Positions 1 through 10,215 of a DNA stretch of 64,000 nucleotides are shown here, one piece after another. Location of the stretch: NCBI RefSeq assembly GCF_002216685.1, contig NZ_CP022353.1, positions 2,294,001 to 2,358,000 on the forward strand, in the 5' to 3' direction. The notes beneath the pieces are model-generated. The model was not told the DNA's origin. It saw only the letters and a program-made list of their open reading frames with translations, and searched no databases. Numbering within the stretch: position 1 is the stretch's first letter; each line of letters starts with the position of its first letter. The DNA is from Vibrio tarriae (lineage in GTDB: Bacteria > Pseudomonadota > Gammaproteobacteria > Enterobacterales > Vibrionaceae). A program made the translations under genes and the position numbers.

Positions 1-157
1 CAGAAGCATCAAACTCTTCACGAACGTCTTCACTTGCCCCTTCAACAGCAACTAATTCTTCATCATTGGCGAGCTCGGCATCAGTTTCTAGCACTTCCAG
101 TGCTTCATCTTCAAAATCGAACTCTTCTACTTTGGTTACGGTATTGCTGACACTCAT
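1..157 (-). CDS. rpoS: RpoS sigma factor, N-terminal part (cut by window edge)
   Basis: Only the first 52 or so codons are inside the window. The translation begins MSVSNTVTKVEEFDFEDE and continues as an acidic leader, which I recognise as the start of Vibrio RpoS, the stationary-phase and general stress sigma factor of RNA polymerase. The ATG at 157 has a strong ribosome-binding site (GGAGG about five bases upstream). It lies directly downstream of nlpD in the same direction, the classic nlpD–rpoS arrangement, in which the main rpoS promoter of enteric bacteria lies inside nlpD. The conserved sigma regions 1.2–4 are outside the window. Confidence 0.93.
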   Translation of the reverse strand, partial: MSVSNTVTKVEEFDFEDEALEVLETDAELANDEELVAVEGASEDVREEFDAS

Positions 158-230
158 AGCGGCCTCCCCCTGGCAACTTTGCGAGTCATTGCGATTTACA
201 ACCTTTGCAGTATGACCTTAGCAATATGAG

Positions 231-1166
231 TTAAGGTAAGTAGCGTTTAGGATTCACTGACTTCCCTTGATAACGGATCTCAAAATGCAAGCGTACGCTG
301 TTAGTACCAGAACTTCCCATGGTGGCGATCTTCTGGCCTGCTTGCACTGTTTGTCCTTCCTTTGCTAGCAGCTGATCGTTGTGGGCATAGGCACTTAGAT
401 AGTGCTCATTATGTTTTATGATTATCAGGTTGCCATAACCACGTAATGCATTGCCCGAATACACTACGGTTCCCTCTGCAGTGGCAACGACAGCCTGACC
501 ACGTTGGCCTGCGATGTCTATCCCTTTGTTGCCTTGATCGCCCGCAGAAAAATTCTTTATGACTCGCCCTTTGGTCGGCCATAGCCACTTCGCTATCTTC
601 TCATCTGAAGGTTTAGCTTTTGCTACATTCACATTAACATTTTGTTTACCGACAGGTTCAACATACTCCTTTGTTTTTGTTTGTTCAACCGCCTTAACTG
701 GATCTTTTTTAGTCAAATTTTGACTATTTGCTGATCCTTTTTGTGCAATTTTGGCATTAGAGCTTTTGCTCGCAGATTGAGCAATCGTTGCCGTCGTCGC
801 CGTTTTTACCGCAGTCGCACTAGCGCTTGAAGCCACAGCCACTGTTGTTGCACCACCGGTTCCACCGTAAGCAGGAGGCGTGTAGTTGGGCAACCAGAGC
901 TTAATTTTTTGCCCAGGATGAATAGTGTAAGGTGGAGCGAGATCGTTGTAACTGATCAGATCATTTACATCTTTATCTGTGAGGTAGGCAATAAAATAGA
1001 GCGTGTCGCCTTTTTTAACTTCATAGTAACTTCCGCGATAGCTACCACGCTCAACACTGTTGTAATTTTTACCCAATCCAGAGACTGGTGCTGGCGTAGG
1101 CGCAGTACAGCCGAATAATAAGCTGCAAAACAATAACAAGCCCAGTCGGAAAGAGTAAAGCGTCAT
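231..1166 (-). CDS. nlpD: NlpD, LysM/LytM-domain lipoprotein (amidase activator)
   Basis: 311-aa outer-membrane lipoprotein that, by family knowledge, activates the AmiC-type amidase for septal peptidoglycan splitting. The N-terminus is a lipoprotein signal ending in lipobox LFGC (Cys about residue 20). A LysM peptidoglycan-binding domain follows (YYEVKKGDTLYFIAYLTDK, residues about 48–90), then a low-complexity Ala/Thr/Ser/Lys linker and a C-terminal M23/LytM domain (about 195–311). The LytM domain is degenerate: NKGIDIAG lacks the first metal-binding His of active M23 peptidases, as expected for an activator rather than a hydrolase. It overlaps pcm by one base and lies upstream of rpoS. Confidence 0.93.
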   Translation of the reverse strand: MTLYSFRLGLLLFCSLLFGCTAPTPAPVSGLGKNYNSVERGSYRGSYYEVKKGDTLYFIAYLTDKDVNDLISYNDLAPPYTIHPGQKIKLWLPNYTPPAYGGTGGATTVAVASSASATAVKTATTATIAQSASKSSNAKIAQKGSANSQNLTKKDPVKAVEQTKTKEYVEPVGKQNVNVNVAKAKPSDEKIAKWLWPTKGRVIKNFSAGDQGNKGIDIAGQRGQAVVATAEGTVVYSGNALRGYGNLIIIKHNEHYLSAYAHNDQLLAKEGQTVQAGQKIATMGSSGTNSVRLHFEIRYQGKSVNPKRYLP

Positions 1167-1792
1167 CAGGCAAGATCTCCCGCGACCAGTGGCACAAAAC
1201 GCACAGCTTCAACCCGCTCAGAGATAAACTGCCCACCTTGGCGCACAATTCTGTACAGATATTGCTCGTCTTCGCCCACAGGGATCACCATACGACCGCC
1301 CTCAGCAAGCTGATCCAATAGACTTTGCGGCACCTTTGCCGCTGCTGCCGTCACAAGGATCGCATCAAAAGGTCCACGAGCGGGCCAACCTTGCCAGCCA
1401 TCGCCATGTTTCGTCGACACGTTATAGATATCCAACTGCTTCAAGCGTCGTTTCGCATCCCATTGCAGGGTTTTGATCCGCTCAACAGTAAACACATGAT
1501 TAACCAGTTTGGCGAGAACTGCGGTTTGATAACCAGAGCCCGTACCAATTTCTAGCACTTTGGTTTCTGGGGTTAACGCCAGTAGCTCTGTCATCTTCGC
1601 CACGATATAGGGTTGCGAGATGGTCTGGCCTTGACCTATGGGCAGGGCATTATTGTCATAAGCTTGATGCATCATGGCCGGTGCGACGAAAAACTCGCGT
1701 GGCAGTGCATGGATTGCCGCCAACACTTGTGGTGAGGTAATCCCCTGCTCAGTTAAAAATTGAATCAGTCTGTCGGCTTTTGGGTTAGCCAT
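1166..1792 (-). CDS. pcm: Protein-L-isoaspartate O-methyltransferase
   Basis: 208-aa cytosolic enzyme that methylates isoaspartyl residues in damaged proteins using S-adenosylmethionine, starting their repair. The SAM-binding motif [17 protein letters not shown] is clear at about residues 80–95, preceded by the family signature [15 protein letters not shown]. Length is typical of bacterial PCM. It overlaps surE upstream by eight bases and nlpD downstream by one, so surE–pcm–nlpD is translationally coupled, the order also found in E. coli. Confidence 0.95.
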   Translation of the reverse strand: MANPKADRLIQFLTEQGITSPQVLAAIHALPREFFVAPAMMHQAYDNNALPIGQGQTISQPYIVAKMTELLALTPETKVLEIGTGSGYQTAVLAKLVNHVFTVERIKTLQWDAKRRLKQLDIYNVSTKHGDGWQGWPARGPFDAILVTAAAAKVPQSLLDQLAEGGRMVIPVGEDEQYLYRIVRQGGQFISERVEAVRFVPLVAGDLA

Positions 1793-2537
1793 TCACCTTT
1801 TCCTTTAACCAATGATCCATGCTACGCAGTGACTCATGTGCCGTTAGGTCAACTTGTAGCGGCGTGAGTGATACCCAGCCACGTTCAATCGCATGAAAAT
1901 CCGTTCCCGGACCGGCATCTTGCTCTTTACCCGGAGGACCAAGCCAATAAATATCATGCCCACGCGGATCTTTCTGCTTTATCATGCTTTCGGCGTGATG
2001 CCGCGCACCTAAGCGTGTGACTTCAATACCTTGAATGAGTTCTAAGGGTCGATCCGGAATATTTACGTTAAGTAAGCGATTGGTCGGAATCGGGTTAGCC
2101 AGATGTTGCTCGACCAATTGACGCACAAAGTGAGCAGCACTAGCAAAATGCGTGGTTCCCGCCAGAGAAAAGGCGATCGACTGCACGCCAAGAAAATGCC
2201 CTTCCATTGCCGCCGCCACCGTACCGGAATAGAGCACATCATCACCCAAGTTAGCTCCGTGATTGATTCCGCTCAGTACCAGATCCGGTAGCGCGTCTTT
2301 CATCAGTTCATTAAGCGCAAAGTGCACGCAATCAGTCGGGGTGCCTTGCACGGAATAGGTATTCTCGGCAATTTGCGACACTCGTAATGGATGCTCTAAG
2401 GTCAGTGAATTCGAGGCACCACTGCGGTTACGATCCGGCGCGACAATCACAATCTCCGCTAAATCACGCAATGCATCCGCCAAAGCATGAATGCCTTGTG
2501 CGTAAACGCCATCATCGTTACTGAGTAGAATCTTCAT
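1785..2537 (-). CDS. surE: 5'/3'-nucleotidase SurE
   Basis: Survival protein E, a metal-dependent nucleoside-5'/3'-monophosphate phosphatase. The protein starts [16 protein letters not shown]; the NDDG motif supplies metal ligands (Asp-Asp) and [19 protein letters not shown] is the second active-site loop. I chose the ATG at 2537, giving 250 aa, because this matches the family start exactly; the open frame extends 13 codons further into truD. Only one base separates the truD stop from this ATG (TAAGATG), so translation is probably coupled to truD. Confidence 0.95.
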   Translation of the reverse strand: MKILLSNDDGVYAQGIHALADALRDLAEIVIVAPDRNRSGASNSLTLEHPLRVSQIAENTYSVQGTPTDCVHFALNELMKDALPDLVLSGINHGANLGDDVLYSGTVAAAMEGHFLGVQSIAFSLAGTTHFASAAHFVRQLVEQHLANPIPTNRLLNVNIPDRPLELIQGIEVTRLGARHHAESMIKQKDPRGHDIYWLGPPGKEQDAGPGTDFHAIERGWVSLTPLQVDLTAHESLRSMDHWLKEKVNG

Positions 2538-2538
2538 C

Positions 2539-3624
2539 TTAATCTTCGCTCTCTGAATCGCGGCTCTCTTGTTCATGGCCTTGATCGTAATGACGCACCA
2601 CTGGGATCTCTTCGATCAATTCACGCACTAAGGAAGTCACAAAGCTACCCGCATCCAATGAGAAACGCAGAGTGATTTGATCCTCTTGCACTTGCCAGCT
2701 TAAGTTTTGCGCTTTTAAGGCGATCGCACGGCGATCATGGCGCATACGATTACCCCGGATCAGCGCCATTAAATCGGGCTCTGCATCCAATTCAGCTTGT
2801 TCCAGTTGCAAGGCTTGACCCGAAGTCGGCAAGGCATTATCACCCGCCAAAGCCGCTGAAATCGCAACTTCTCCAGCTTGCAAACGCTGATCCCAAGCGG
2901 ATAGATCACCTGCCACGTTGAACATTTGCTGTTCTGCTAAAGCAATGTCACCTTCGATAAAGCGAGCAAAACAGCCCTGTTCAATTCGCTTTGAGACAAT
3001 CTGGTTGAAAATCCACGAACGAGCTGCAGACAGATATAAGCTGCGCTGATTCTGATTGCGCGAACGGACATTATCACGCCCCCAACGGCGCGCTTCACTG
3101 AGGTTATTGCCATGACGTCCAAAACGCTGGCTACCAAAGTAATTGGGTACGCCCAGTTCAGCGACCGTTTCTAAACGGCTTAATACGGCTGGAACATCGC
3201 TGACTTTCGATAAAGTGACGACAAATTCATTGCCTTGCAAATCGCCCGGACGCAACTTTTTGTCGTGGCGAGTCACCTCTAGAATTTCAATGCTAGGGTA
3301 TTGTGCCAGAAACGCAGAGAAGTCCGGCGTTTCGCCATTCGGCAGATGCACGCTCAGCCACTGCTCGGTAACGGCGTGTCTATCTTTCAACCCAGCCCAA
3401 CTCACCGCGCGTGAAGGCACGCCACAAGCCTTGGCTAATTCATTGGCTACAAAGCTGGTATTCTCCCCTGTCTTACGAATACGTACCATTAAGTGTTCAC
3501 CACTGCCAGTTAAGGAGTACCCCAACACTTCGTTGACTTGAAAGTGCTCTGGTAGGGCTTTGAGTTTGGCTTTTGCAGTCGGTTTACCGCACAAATAAGC
3601 CAGAGGAGAGAGAATATCAGTCAT
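2539..3624 (-). CDS. truD: tRNA pseudouridine(13) synthase TruD
   Basis: 361-aa pseudouridine synthase that modifies U13 of tRNA-Glu. The family motif with the catalytic Asp is visible as [14 protein letters not shown] at about residues 76–89, and [10 protein letters not shown] typifies the TRUD domain. Length fits the family. It sits between ispF (gap of about 30 bases) and surE (one-base gap), the usual gammaproteobacterial ispD–ispF–truD–surE order, so it is probably part of one long transcript with them. Confidence 0.95.
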   Translation of the reverse strand: MTDILSPLAYLCGKPTAKAKLKALPEHFQVNEVLGYSLTGSGEHLMVRIRKTGENTSFVANELAKACGVPSRAVSWAGLKDRHAVTEQWLSVHLPNGETPDFSAFLAQYPSIEILEVTRHDKKLRPGDLQGNEFVVTLSKVSDVPAVLSRLETVAELGVPNYFGSQRFGRHGNNLSEARRWGRDNVRSRNQNQRSLYLSAARSWIFNQIVSKRIEQGCFARFIEGDIALAEQQMFNVAGDLSAWDQRLQAGEVAISAALAGDNALPTSGQALQLEQAELDAEPDLMALIRGNRMRHDRRAIALKAQNLSWQVQEDQITLRFSLDAGSFVTSLVRELIEEIPVVRHYDQGHEQESRDSESED

Positions 3625-3653
3625 CTTAATTCCAAAATTTTTTATAAGCTGAG

Positions 3654-4130
3654 TTAAGCTTTGTGCAAAAGTACAACCGCTTCGCAGGCAATACCTTCTT
3701 TACGTCCGGTAAAGCCGAGTTTTTCTGTCGTGGTGGCTTTGACGTTAATATTGCCCAGATCGGTTTCCAGATCTTCGGCAATCGCCGCGCACATCGCCTG
3801 AATATAAGGGGCCATTTTCGGCGCTTGGGCAATGATAGTGACGTCCGCATTACCAAGCACATAACCTTGCGCTTTGACACGGCGATACACGTCTTTGAGG
3901 AGCTCGCGGCTGTCTGCCCCTTTCCATTTATCATCGGTGTCCGGGAAGTGGCGGCCAATGTCTCCGGCAGCAATCGCGCCGAGCAAGGCATCACTTAATG
4001 CGTGCAGTGCCACATCACCGTCAGAATGGGCGATCAATCCTTGCTCATAAGGGATCTTCACTCCACCAATAATGATGGGACCTTCGCCGCCAAAACGGTG
4101 TACATCAAAGCCGTGGCCAATTCTGATCAT
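3654..4130 (-). CDS. ispF: 2-C-methyl-D-erythritol 2,4-cyclodiphosphate synthase
   Basis: 158-aa enzyme of the non-mevalonate (MEP) isoprenoid pathway; it cyclises CDP-ME-2-phosphate and releases CMP. The start [14 protein letters not shown] carries the zinc-binding DxH motif, followed by [19 protein letters not shown] with the third zinc ligand and [13 protein letters not shown]. The reading frame overlaps the ispD stop by four bases (ATGA), so the two consecutive-pathway genes are translationally coupled. Confidence 0.96.
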   Translation of the reverse strand: MIRIGHGFDVHRFGGEGPIIIGGVKIPYEQGLIAHSDGDVALHALSDALLGAIAAGDIGRHFPDTDDKWKGADSRELLKDVYRRVKAQGYVLGNADVTIIAQAPKMAPYIQAMCAAIAEDLETDLGNINVKATTTEKLGFTGRKEGIACEAVVLLHKA

Positions 4131-4825
4131 GATTTTTCCTTATTACGACTTAAATAGAACTCGGCCAACGCGAGATCTTCAGGTTGAGTAATTTTGAGAT
4201 TATCGGCACGTCCTGCCACTAAAGCAGGCTTTTCACCACGCCATTCAAAGGCTGAGGCTTCATCGGTAATCGTGACTTGCTGCTGTAAAGCGACGAATAA
4301 CCTCTCTCGCAGTGATTGGGCACGAAACATTTGCGGTGTCAGCGCATGCCAGAGCGCAGTGCGATCAACGGTATGCTCAATCTGCTGTAAGTGATCGCCA
4401 CGTTTCATGGTGTCCCGCACGGGCGAGGCCAAAATCGCACCAATCGGATGAGCTAAAGCCGTGGTGATGAGCTGAGTGATATCGGCGTGAGTCACACACG
4501 GACGCGCCGCATCATGCACCAATACCCATTCACTGAGGCGATGCTGGCAGACATACTCCAGTGCCGACAATACCGAATCCGCCCGCTCTTTGCCGCCATC
4601 GACACGAATCACACGCGGATGATGCGCCAGAGACAAATTCGCAAAATAGGGGTCATCAGCACTCACCGCCACCACCACGTGTTCGATGTTAGGATGTTCT
4701 AAAAGATGTTCAATGGTGTGTTCGAGCACCGTTTTACCGAGCAAGGTTAAATACTGCTTAGGGCGATCCGCTTGCATACGGCTACCCACACCCGCGGCGG
4801 GGACAATCGCTGTCATATTGTTCAT
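4127..4825 (-). CDS. ispD: 2-C-methyl-D-erythritol 4-phosphate cytidylyltransferase
   Basis: 232-aa MEP-pathway enzyme that joins CTP to methylerythritol phosphate. The nucleotide-binding motif [19 protein letters not shown] is at residues 8–26, and [16 protein letters not shown] is the family signature. It overlaps ftsB by one base upstream and ispF by four bases downstream. IspD feeds its product to the whole pathway, one step (IspE) before IspF. Confidence 0.96.
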   Translation of the reverse strand: MNNMTAIVPAAGVGSRMQADRPKQYLTLLGKTVLEHTIEHLLEHPNIEHVVVAVSADDPYFANLSLAHHPRVIRVDGGKERADSVLSALEYVCQHRLSEWVLVHDAARPCVTHADITQLITTALAHPIGAILASPVRDTMKRGDHLQQIEHTVDRTALWHALTPQMFRAQSLRERLFVALQQQVTITDEASAFEWRGEKPALVAGRADNLKITQPEDLALAEFYLSRNKEKS

Positions 4826-5106
4826 TAGCGCGACTCCTCACCGATGATGCGATAGAAGGTTTCTCCATCTTTGACCATACCCAATTCGTTACGGGCACGC
4901 TCTTCAATCGCATCTAGCCCTTGGCGCAGGTCATCAATTTCGGCAAACATCTCTTGGTTGCGTAGGTGAAGGTTGGCATTCACCTGCTGCTGCACCTCAA
5001 TTTCCGCTTGTACAGCGCGAAAATCCATCACACCGTTTTTGCCCCACATCAGGGTATAAAGCAGCCAGACCAATAGCAGGCTTAGGGTCAAAGCAAATAC
5101 TCGCAT
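4825..5106 (-). CDS. ftsB: Cell division protein FtsB
   Basis: Small bitopic divisome protein, 93 aa. [20 protein letters not shown] is a short cytoplasmic tail plus one transmembrane helix, followed by a heptad-rich periplasmic coiled coil (about residues 30–70) that in the family pairs with FtsL and FtsQ. I use the ATG at 5106, which matches the usual family start; a TTG two codons upstream is possible but less likely. It lies directly upstream of ispD, a linkage common to gammaproteobacteria. Confidence 0.93.
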   Translation of the reverse strand: MRVFALTLSLLLVWLLYTLMWGKNGVMDFRAVQAEIEVQQQVNANLHLRNQEMFAEIDDLRQGLDAIEERARNELGMVKDGETFYRIIGEESR

Positions 5107-5130
5107 AACCAATCCATCTTTCTTTCAAAA

Positions 5131-5156
5131 CCAACGCCACAAAATCGTGGCGTTGG
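5131..5156 (-). terminator. Rho-independent terminator after uppP
   Basis: Perfect 10-bp inverted repeat CCAACGCCAC / GTGGCGTTGG with a six-base loop. Read leftward it is followed by TTTT, and it lies about 65 bases after the uppP stop, separating uppP–folK–folB from ftsB. Confidence 0.8.
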
Positions 5157-5220
5157 TCACTTGCTCGAATGCTGCCTATTTATACCATAAAGCCTAGAAA
5201 AGGCGCTCGCTGGCAGGTGA

Positions 5221-6024
5221 TTATTGAGTTAATAAAAACGCAAATAAGCCTACACCAAGCACTAAGCGATAAATCACAAACGGGGTCATGCCCATACGAG
5301 AGATGAGCTTCAGGAAGAAGTGAATACAGATGTAAGCACTGATAAATGAAGTGATGATGCCTGTCAGTAAGAAACCGCTGTGTACGGGTTCACCACTGGT
5401 CACCAGTTTCAATCCGAGATAACTGCCCGCCAATACGATAATTGGAATCGACATTAAGAATGAAAAACGCGCCGCCGCTTCACGGGTAAAGCCAAGATAG
5501 AGCGCAGCGGTGATGGTTGCGCCAGAGCGTGAAGTGCCAGGAATAATAGCCACGGCCTGCGCCAAACCAATAAACAGCGCTTTTTTCCAATCCGCTTGAT
5601 ATTCGTCGGCTTTGAGCTCTGCATGTTTATCGACATACCAGAGTAAAAGGCCAAACACTATGGTCGTTGTCGCGATGACCCAAGCGCTGCGCAAATAGAG
5701 CTCAACAATATCTTTCATCACAAAACCGAACAGACAAGCCGGAATCGTAGCCAGCACGATCAACCACGCTAATTTGGCTTCTTTGCTGCGATCACCTTTA
5801 AAAATCGAAGCAAAAAAAGCACTTAATAACGAAACCACTTCTTTTCGAAAATAGAGCACGACTGCGGCGAGCGTTCCCACGTGTACCGCCACATCAAAGG
5901 CCAAGCCTTGATCTTCCCAACCTAAAATAGCCGAAGGCAAGATCAGGTGTGCGGAGCTAGAAATCGGTAAAAACTCGGTAAAGCCTTGAATTAAAGCCAG
6001 AATGAACGACTCAAAATAACTCAT
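5221..6024 (-). CDS. uppP: Undecaprenyl-diphosphatase UppP (BacA)
   Basis: 267-aa polytopic inner-membrane enzyme that dephosphorylates undecaprenyl pyrophosphate to recycle the lipid carrier for peptidoglycan and other glycans; extra copies give bacitracin resistance in the family. Both family motifs are present: [16 protein letters not shown] at the N-terminus (essential Glu) and [12 protein letters not shown] near residue 160. Several hydrophobic helices run along the length. The start overlaps the folK stop by four bases (ATGA). Confidence 0.96.
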
Positions 6025-6527
6025 GATTGTTTCTTCTCGTTAATAGAAAACCAGATCGGTACTGGGGTGAGTGATGCTAAATCCTGCGCTTGTTGCCAAA
6101 TCTGCTCAACAGTTCGACCATCACCAGCAATCACTCGCTGCGGACAGAGCTCATATAAAGGTTGAATCACAAACGGATAGCGATAGATATCCGGTCGAGG
6201 CAGCACTGGATCATTCTCCGATACGCAATCGCCATACAGCACAATATCAAGATCCAGTGTTCGATCCTGATACTTTTGTGCATTCGGCAAACGGCCACAA
6301 CGCAGCTCGATCGCTTTTAACTGCTTCATCAATTCAGGCAGCGCGAGCTCTGTCTCCATCTCAACCATCAGATTGAAGAAAGGATGGCTGGCAAACCCAA
6401 CGGATGGACACTCATAAATCGTGGACAGACGCCACTGGCTCGCCAGCTCGGCTAATGCACGAAGGCCAGCTTCAATCGACTGATGGCGATCCTGATTTGA
6501 GCCCATACCAATATAAGCGGTGATCAT
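6021..6527 (-). CDS. folK: HPPK, 6-hydroxymethyl-dihydropterin pyrophosphokinase
   Basis: 168-aa folate-pathway enzyme that transfers pyrophosphate from ATP to hydroxymethyl-dihydropterin. The start [14 protein letters not shown] is the normal family N-terminus, so I place it at the ATG at 6527 although the frame is open further upstream. [12 protein letters not shown] contains the two magnesium-binding Asp residues, and [19 protein letters not shown] is the conserved C-terminal block. It overlaps the end of folB by four bases and the start of uppP by four, so folB–folK–uppP forms a coupled operon. Confidence 0.94.
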
Positions 6528-6878
6528 CCACGCGCTCGCTCGATGATCACGCCGACTCCTTTGGCTTGCGGCACTGCGCCCGGCTTGGTCAAACGGATGC
6601 GGATCCAAGGCACAGCAAAGCGAGTCATGATCAGTTCAGCCACTTCTTCAGCCACACGCTCTACCAGTAAAAAAACGCCCTTGTTCGATATGCTCCAGCA
6701 CAGCTTGGCTGACTTGGGCATAGTCCAGAGCATCCGCTACATCATCACTTTTTCCCGCTGCACGGTTGTCGTGCGCCATTTCCAGATCGAGCACCAATTT
6801 CTGCTTAATCTGCTGTTCCCAGTCGTAGACCCCAATCGTAGTGATCACTTCCAACTGTTCAATAAACACTTTATCCAT
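6524..6878 (-). pseudogene. folB: Dihydroneopterin aldolase FolB, frameshifted by one base
   Basis: Folate enzyme that cleaves dihydroneopterin. The start at 6878 (MDKVFIEQLEVITTIGVYDW) and the body up to HIEQGRFF are normal. The frame then slips at a run of seven A's (plus strand 6669–6675) and ends early. The correct continuation, LVERVAEEVAELIMTRFAVP through [10 protein letters not shown], is present in the next frame down to 6524. Six bases instead of seven would restore a normal 117-aa protein. FolB belongs to folate synthesis and the rest of the gene is perfectly conserved, so a sequencing or assembly indel is more likely than a real null allele. Confidence 0.85.
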
Positions 6879-7066
6879 GCTCAATCGCTTCCTGTTCACA
6901 GGTCGGATACCCAAACCGATGAAAAAATCGTACTATCCGCTCAATCGCGATATGATATACCCAAACCTGTTCAAGATGCTAAATCCTAAAAGATTTTTTC
7001 TTATTCAACAGGGAATACAAATACTTATTCGAGATAACTTTTCGAAACACGCAGTTTGAGGCTGTT

Positions 7067-7696
7067 ATGACTCCATTGGCGCTCAGCATGATCATTTTTG
7101 CCTATCTACTGGGGTCAATTTCCAGTGCGGTGTTGATTTGTCGTGTTCTGCGTCTCCCCGATCCGCGTGACGTGGGCTCACAAAACCCCGGAGCCACCAA
7201 TGTACTGCGCATCGGCGGCAAAAAAGCCGCAGTGGCCGTTTTATTGTGTGACATGCTCAAAGGCACCATCCCAGTTTGGGGCGGCTACTTCCTCAATATT
7301 GAACCTTTTATGTTGGGATTGGTGGCAATCGCCGCCTGCCTTGGTCACATGTACCCGATTTTTTTCCATTTCAAAGGTGGAAAAGGCGTGGCAACCGCGT
7401 TAGGTGCAATCGCACCGATTGGGCTCGATTTAACCGCTATGGTGATGGCCACATGGCTTGTCGTTGTCGTACTGTTTCGCTACTCGTCGCTTGCAGCCTT
7501 AGTCACTGTGTTGCTCGCGCCCCTCTACACTTGGCTGATTAAGCCACAGTACACGCTTCCAGTTGCCATGTTGTGCTGTTTGATTGTGCTGCGCCATCAT
7601 CAAAACGTGAAGCGCCTGTTTGCGGGTACCGAGCCCAAGGTCGGTGAAAAGAATAATAAGAAGCCGAGCGATGATGAAGAGAGCCGCGTAGTGTAA
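7067..7696 (+). CDS. plsY: Acyl-phosphate:glycerol-3-phosphate acyltransferase PlsY
   Basis: 209-aa integral membrane enzyme catalysing the first acylation in phospholipid synthesis, using acyl-phosphate made by PlsX. Family motifs are visible: [19 protein letters not shown] (loop 1, phosphate binding) and [14 protein letters not shown] (loop 2), with hydrophobic segments between them and a charged C-terminal tail. It is divergent from folB and convergent with the hydrolase gene downstream. Confidence 0.95.
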   Translation: MTPLALSMIIFAYLLGSISSAVLICRVLRLPDPRDVGSQNPGATNVLRIGGKKAAVAVLLCDMLKGTIPVWGGYFLNIEPFMLGLVAIAACLGHMYPIFFHFKGGKGVATALGAIAPIGLDLTAMVMATWLVVVVLFRYSSLAALVTVLLAPLYTWLIKPQYTLPVAMLCCLIVLRHHQNVKRLFAGTEPKVGEKNNKKPSDDEESRVV

Positions 7697-7744
7697 CCGT
7701 GCGCGGCTCAATAAGTGATCGCCATTTCATCAATGGCAGAAAAA

Positions 7745-8557
7745 TCAATATACGGTTGCTAAGAACGTTTGCAGGTGGTGTGTCACGGATTCTGCCTGCT
7801 CCAAACTACTGATATGTCCCGCCCCTTCAATCACTTCAAGTTGACTGCCTCGAATCGTATCTTGCATCAGATAAGACTCTAATGCTGGGCGAGGAGTATC
7901 TTCACTGCCGACCATGATGAGTACAGGCAGAGTTAAGTGTTCGATCTCATCCATCAAATCACGACGCCCGAAAATCATGCGCCCTAAACGCGCCACTTCA
8001 ACAGCACGCTCGCCGCTCAAACCTTGCAGAGCCGAGCGAAATTGCGCCACAACAGGCAACTCGTTTTTCAACGTGTTAGATGCAAAAAACATAGGAACAA
8101 CCGCCTCCACAATCGGAGCGGGCACCGCTTGCAGCTGAGCAATGGTATCTAACATGGCGAAGTATTTTTTGTGGGTCACTTCCGGTTCAAGACCCACGAA
8201 AGTATCCATCATAACCAGAGATTGAACTCGCTTTGGCGCGAGTAAGGCTAGCTCTGCGCCCCACATTCCCCCCACCGACAAGCCAATCACAGAGAAATGC
8301 TCAATCTGCAGATGATCCATCAGCGCCAACATATGTTGAGCGTAATCTTTGAGATTGCTCATCGCAGCGGGGGCAGCCTCTGAAGCGCCATGCGCCCAAA
8401 AATCTGGAACAATACAACGATAGCGTTGACTTAACGCCGCCACTTGCGGAGCCCACATTTGGTGATCCCACAAATAGCTGTGCCCAAAGAGCAACACTTC
8501 GCCTTCCCCGACATCAAGATAAGCCATTTTTTGGCCATCAATCAGCATCGAATTCAT
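7745..8557 (-). CDS. Alpha/beta-fold hydrolase, substrate unknown
   Basis: 270-aa soluble serine hydrolase. The nucleophile elbow VIGLSVGGMWG places the catalytic Ser at residue 94; the acid is probably the Asp in IMVGSEDTPRP and the His is in EGAGHISSLEQ near the C-terminus. FGHSYLW at about residue 24 is the oxyanion-hole region. The overall pattern resembles 3-oxoadipate enol-lactonase or BioH-type hydrolases, but no pathway neighbours support a specific substrate. It stands alone between plsY and tsaD. Confidence 0.85.
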   Translation of the reverse strand: MNSMLIDGQKMAYLDVGEGEVLLFGHSYLWDHQMWAPQVAALSQRYRCIVPDFWAHGASEAAPAAMSNLKDYAQHMLALMDHLQIEHFSVIGLSVGGMWGAELALLAPKRVQSLVMMDTFVGLEPEVTHKKYFAMLDTIAQLQAVPAPIVEAVVPMFFASNTLKNELPVVAQFRSALQGLSGERAVEVARLGRMIFGRRDLMDEIEHLTLPVLIMVGSEDTPRPALESYLMQDTIRGSQLEVIEGAGHISSLEQAESVTHHLQTFLATVY

Positions 8558-8710
8558 TTTAGTTATTTATCCATCAATAAAGTAGACGCTGACTGTAACA
8601 TGAGATGCAAAGCAGAGAACTCTGAGCAGAAATTCAGCATTATCTAATTCATTCTTTTGTTTAGAAAAAACGGCCACTAGCGCGACCGTTTCAATACTAT
8701 TGCGTTGTAC

Positions 8711-9730
8711 TTATTTTTTTATAGGCGTTAACTGATCAATCGGCCAACGCGGGCGAGCTTGCAAGCCAAGTTCACACACATCACCATTTTTCAAACGTTG
8801 CATGCCAGCATAAGCGATCATCGCTCCGTTATCGGTACAAAATTCAGTACGTGGGTAATACACTTCGCCACCGATTTTTTTCGCTAGTTTTTCCAAATCA
8901 GCACGCAACTGCTTGTTGGCACTCACACCACCCGCAATCACCACACGCTTAAGTCCCGTCTCTTCCAATGCGCGTTTACACTTAATGACTAAAGTGTCGC
9001 ACACGGCTTCTTGGAAGGCGTAAGCAATATCCGCACGGGTCTGTTCATCGTCGCCATTTGCAGCAATGGTATTGGCAGTAAAGGTTTTTAAACCAGAAAA
9101 ACTCATATCGAGCCCCGGTCTGTCCGTCATAGGACGGGGAAATTTAAAGCGTCCCGGAGTCCCTTTTTCCGCCAGTTTGGCCAATAACGGGCCGCCTGGA
9201 TAATCCAATCCCATCAATTTGGCCGTTTTATCAAAGGCTTCACCAGCCGCATCATCGATAGACTCACCTAAAATGCGGTATTCTCCAATGTTTTTCACTT
9301 CCACCAACATGGTGTGACCACCCGATACCAGCAAAGCGACAAACGGAAACGGCGGCGGGTTCTCTTCCAGCATCGGAGCGAGAAGATGACCTTCCATGTG
9401 ATGAACCGGCACCGCTGGCACATTCCAAGCGTACGCTAAACTGCGCCCAATCGTAGCGCCAACCAAGAGCGCCCCCACCAAACCGGGGCCTGCAGTAAAA
9501 GCCACACCGTCTAAATCTTGCGGCGTCACATTTGCCTCTGCCATCGCCGCTTTGATGAGTGGGATGGTTTTTTTTACATGATCACGCGAAGCCAGTTCAG
9601 GCACCACACCACCATAATCGGCATGCAGTTTTACCTGACTGTAAAGCTTATGAGACAGCAGTCCTTTTTCGTCATCGTAAATCGCGATACCCGTTTCGTC
9701 ACAAGAGGTTTCAATACCAATAATGCGCAT
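8711..9730 (-). CDS. tsaD: tRNA N6-adenosine threonylcarbamoyltransferase TsaD
   Basis: 339-aa ASKHA-fold enzyme (formerly Gcp/YgjD) that, with TsaB and TsaE, transfers the threonylcarbamoyl group to A37 of ANN-decoding tRNAs. The start [20 protein letters not shown] is the conserved phosphate-1 motif. The metal ligands lie in [11 protein letters not shown] (His 111 and 115), and VSGGHTMLV and [13 protein letters not shown] are further family blocks. It is divergent from rpsU, a near-universal arrangement in gammaproteobacteria. Confidence 0.96.
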   Translation of the reverse strand: MRIIGIETSCDETGIAIYDDEKGLLSHKLYSQVKLHADYGGVVPELASRDHVKKTIPLIKAAMAEANVTPQDLDGVAFTAGPGLVGALLVGATIGRSLAYAWNVPAVPVHHMEGHLLAPMLEENPPPFPFVALLVSGGHTMLVEVKNIGEYRILGESIDDAAGEAFDKTAKLMGLDYPGGPLLAKLAEKGTPGRFKFPRPMTDRPGLDMSFSGLKTFTANTIAANGDDEQTRADIAYAFQEAVCDTLVIKCKRALEETGLKRVVIAGGVSANKQLRADLEKLAKKIGGEVYYPRTEFCTDNGAMIAYAGMQRLKNGDVCELGLQARPRWPIDQLTPIKK

Positions 9731-9970
9731 AGTTTTCTCAGCACGCTGCCATCTAAAATCAAATATGGCGTCATGTTACCTCGCCTTGGCGCGACAAACA
9801 AACCTTGCCCAGAATGTAAGCGACAAAGTGCTTTACAAAGGAAGGACGATCGGATTAAAATTCCGCACCATTTTGATCTGGCTGGTTATCGACTTGGCGC
9901 ACAAGGGTTCTTGCTGCTCTGGTCATCAAAATATCAGCATTAACGAATTAACCCCCGAGGTGAAAGGCAT

Positions 9971-10186
9971 ATGCCAGTAGTTAAAGTACGTGAAAACGAA
10001 CCGTTCGACGTAGCTCTGCGTCGTTTCAAACGCTCTTGCGAAAAAGCAGGTATCCTTTCTGAAGTGCGTCGTCGTGAGCACTACGAAAAGCCAACTACCG
10101 TTCGCAAACGCGCTAAAGCAGCTGCTCAAAAGCGTCACGCTAAGAAGCTAGCTCGCGAAAACGCACGTCGCGTTCGTCTGTACTAA
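9971..10186 (+). CDS. rpsU: 30S ribosomal protein S21
   Basis: 71-aa very basic protein beginning [27 protein letters not shown], a textbook S21 sequence; the C-terminus is rich in Lys, Arg and Ala. The ribosome-binding site GAGGTGAAAGG precedes the ATG. It is the first gene of the rpsU–yqeY–dnaG–rpoD macromolecular-synthesis operon, linking translation, replication priming and transcription initiation. Confidence 0.98.
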
Positions 10187-10215
10187 TAACAGCTTCCTAA
10201 ACTAAGGAATTTGTT

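Noticed and set aside
909..1118. Rightward 69-codon frame inside nlpD
   Set aside because: Antisense shadow of a well-supported gene, with no ribosome-binding site and no recognisable protein.
231..1166. NlpD as an inactive or mutated peptidase gene
   Set aside because: The missing M23 metal ligand is normal for NlpD, which activates amidases and is not itself a hydrolase.
9518..9980. Rightward frames of 141 and 85 codons over the tsaD start and the tsaD–rpsU gap
   Set aside because: They overlap tsaD antisense and the rpsU promoter region; composition is not protein-like and no start signal is seen.
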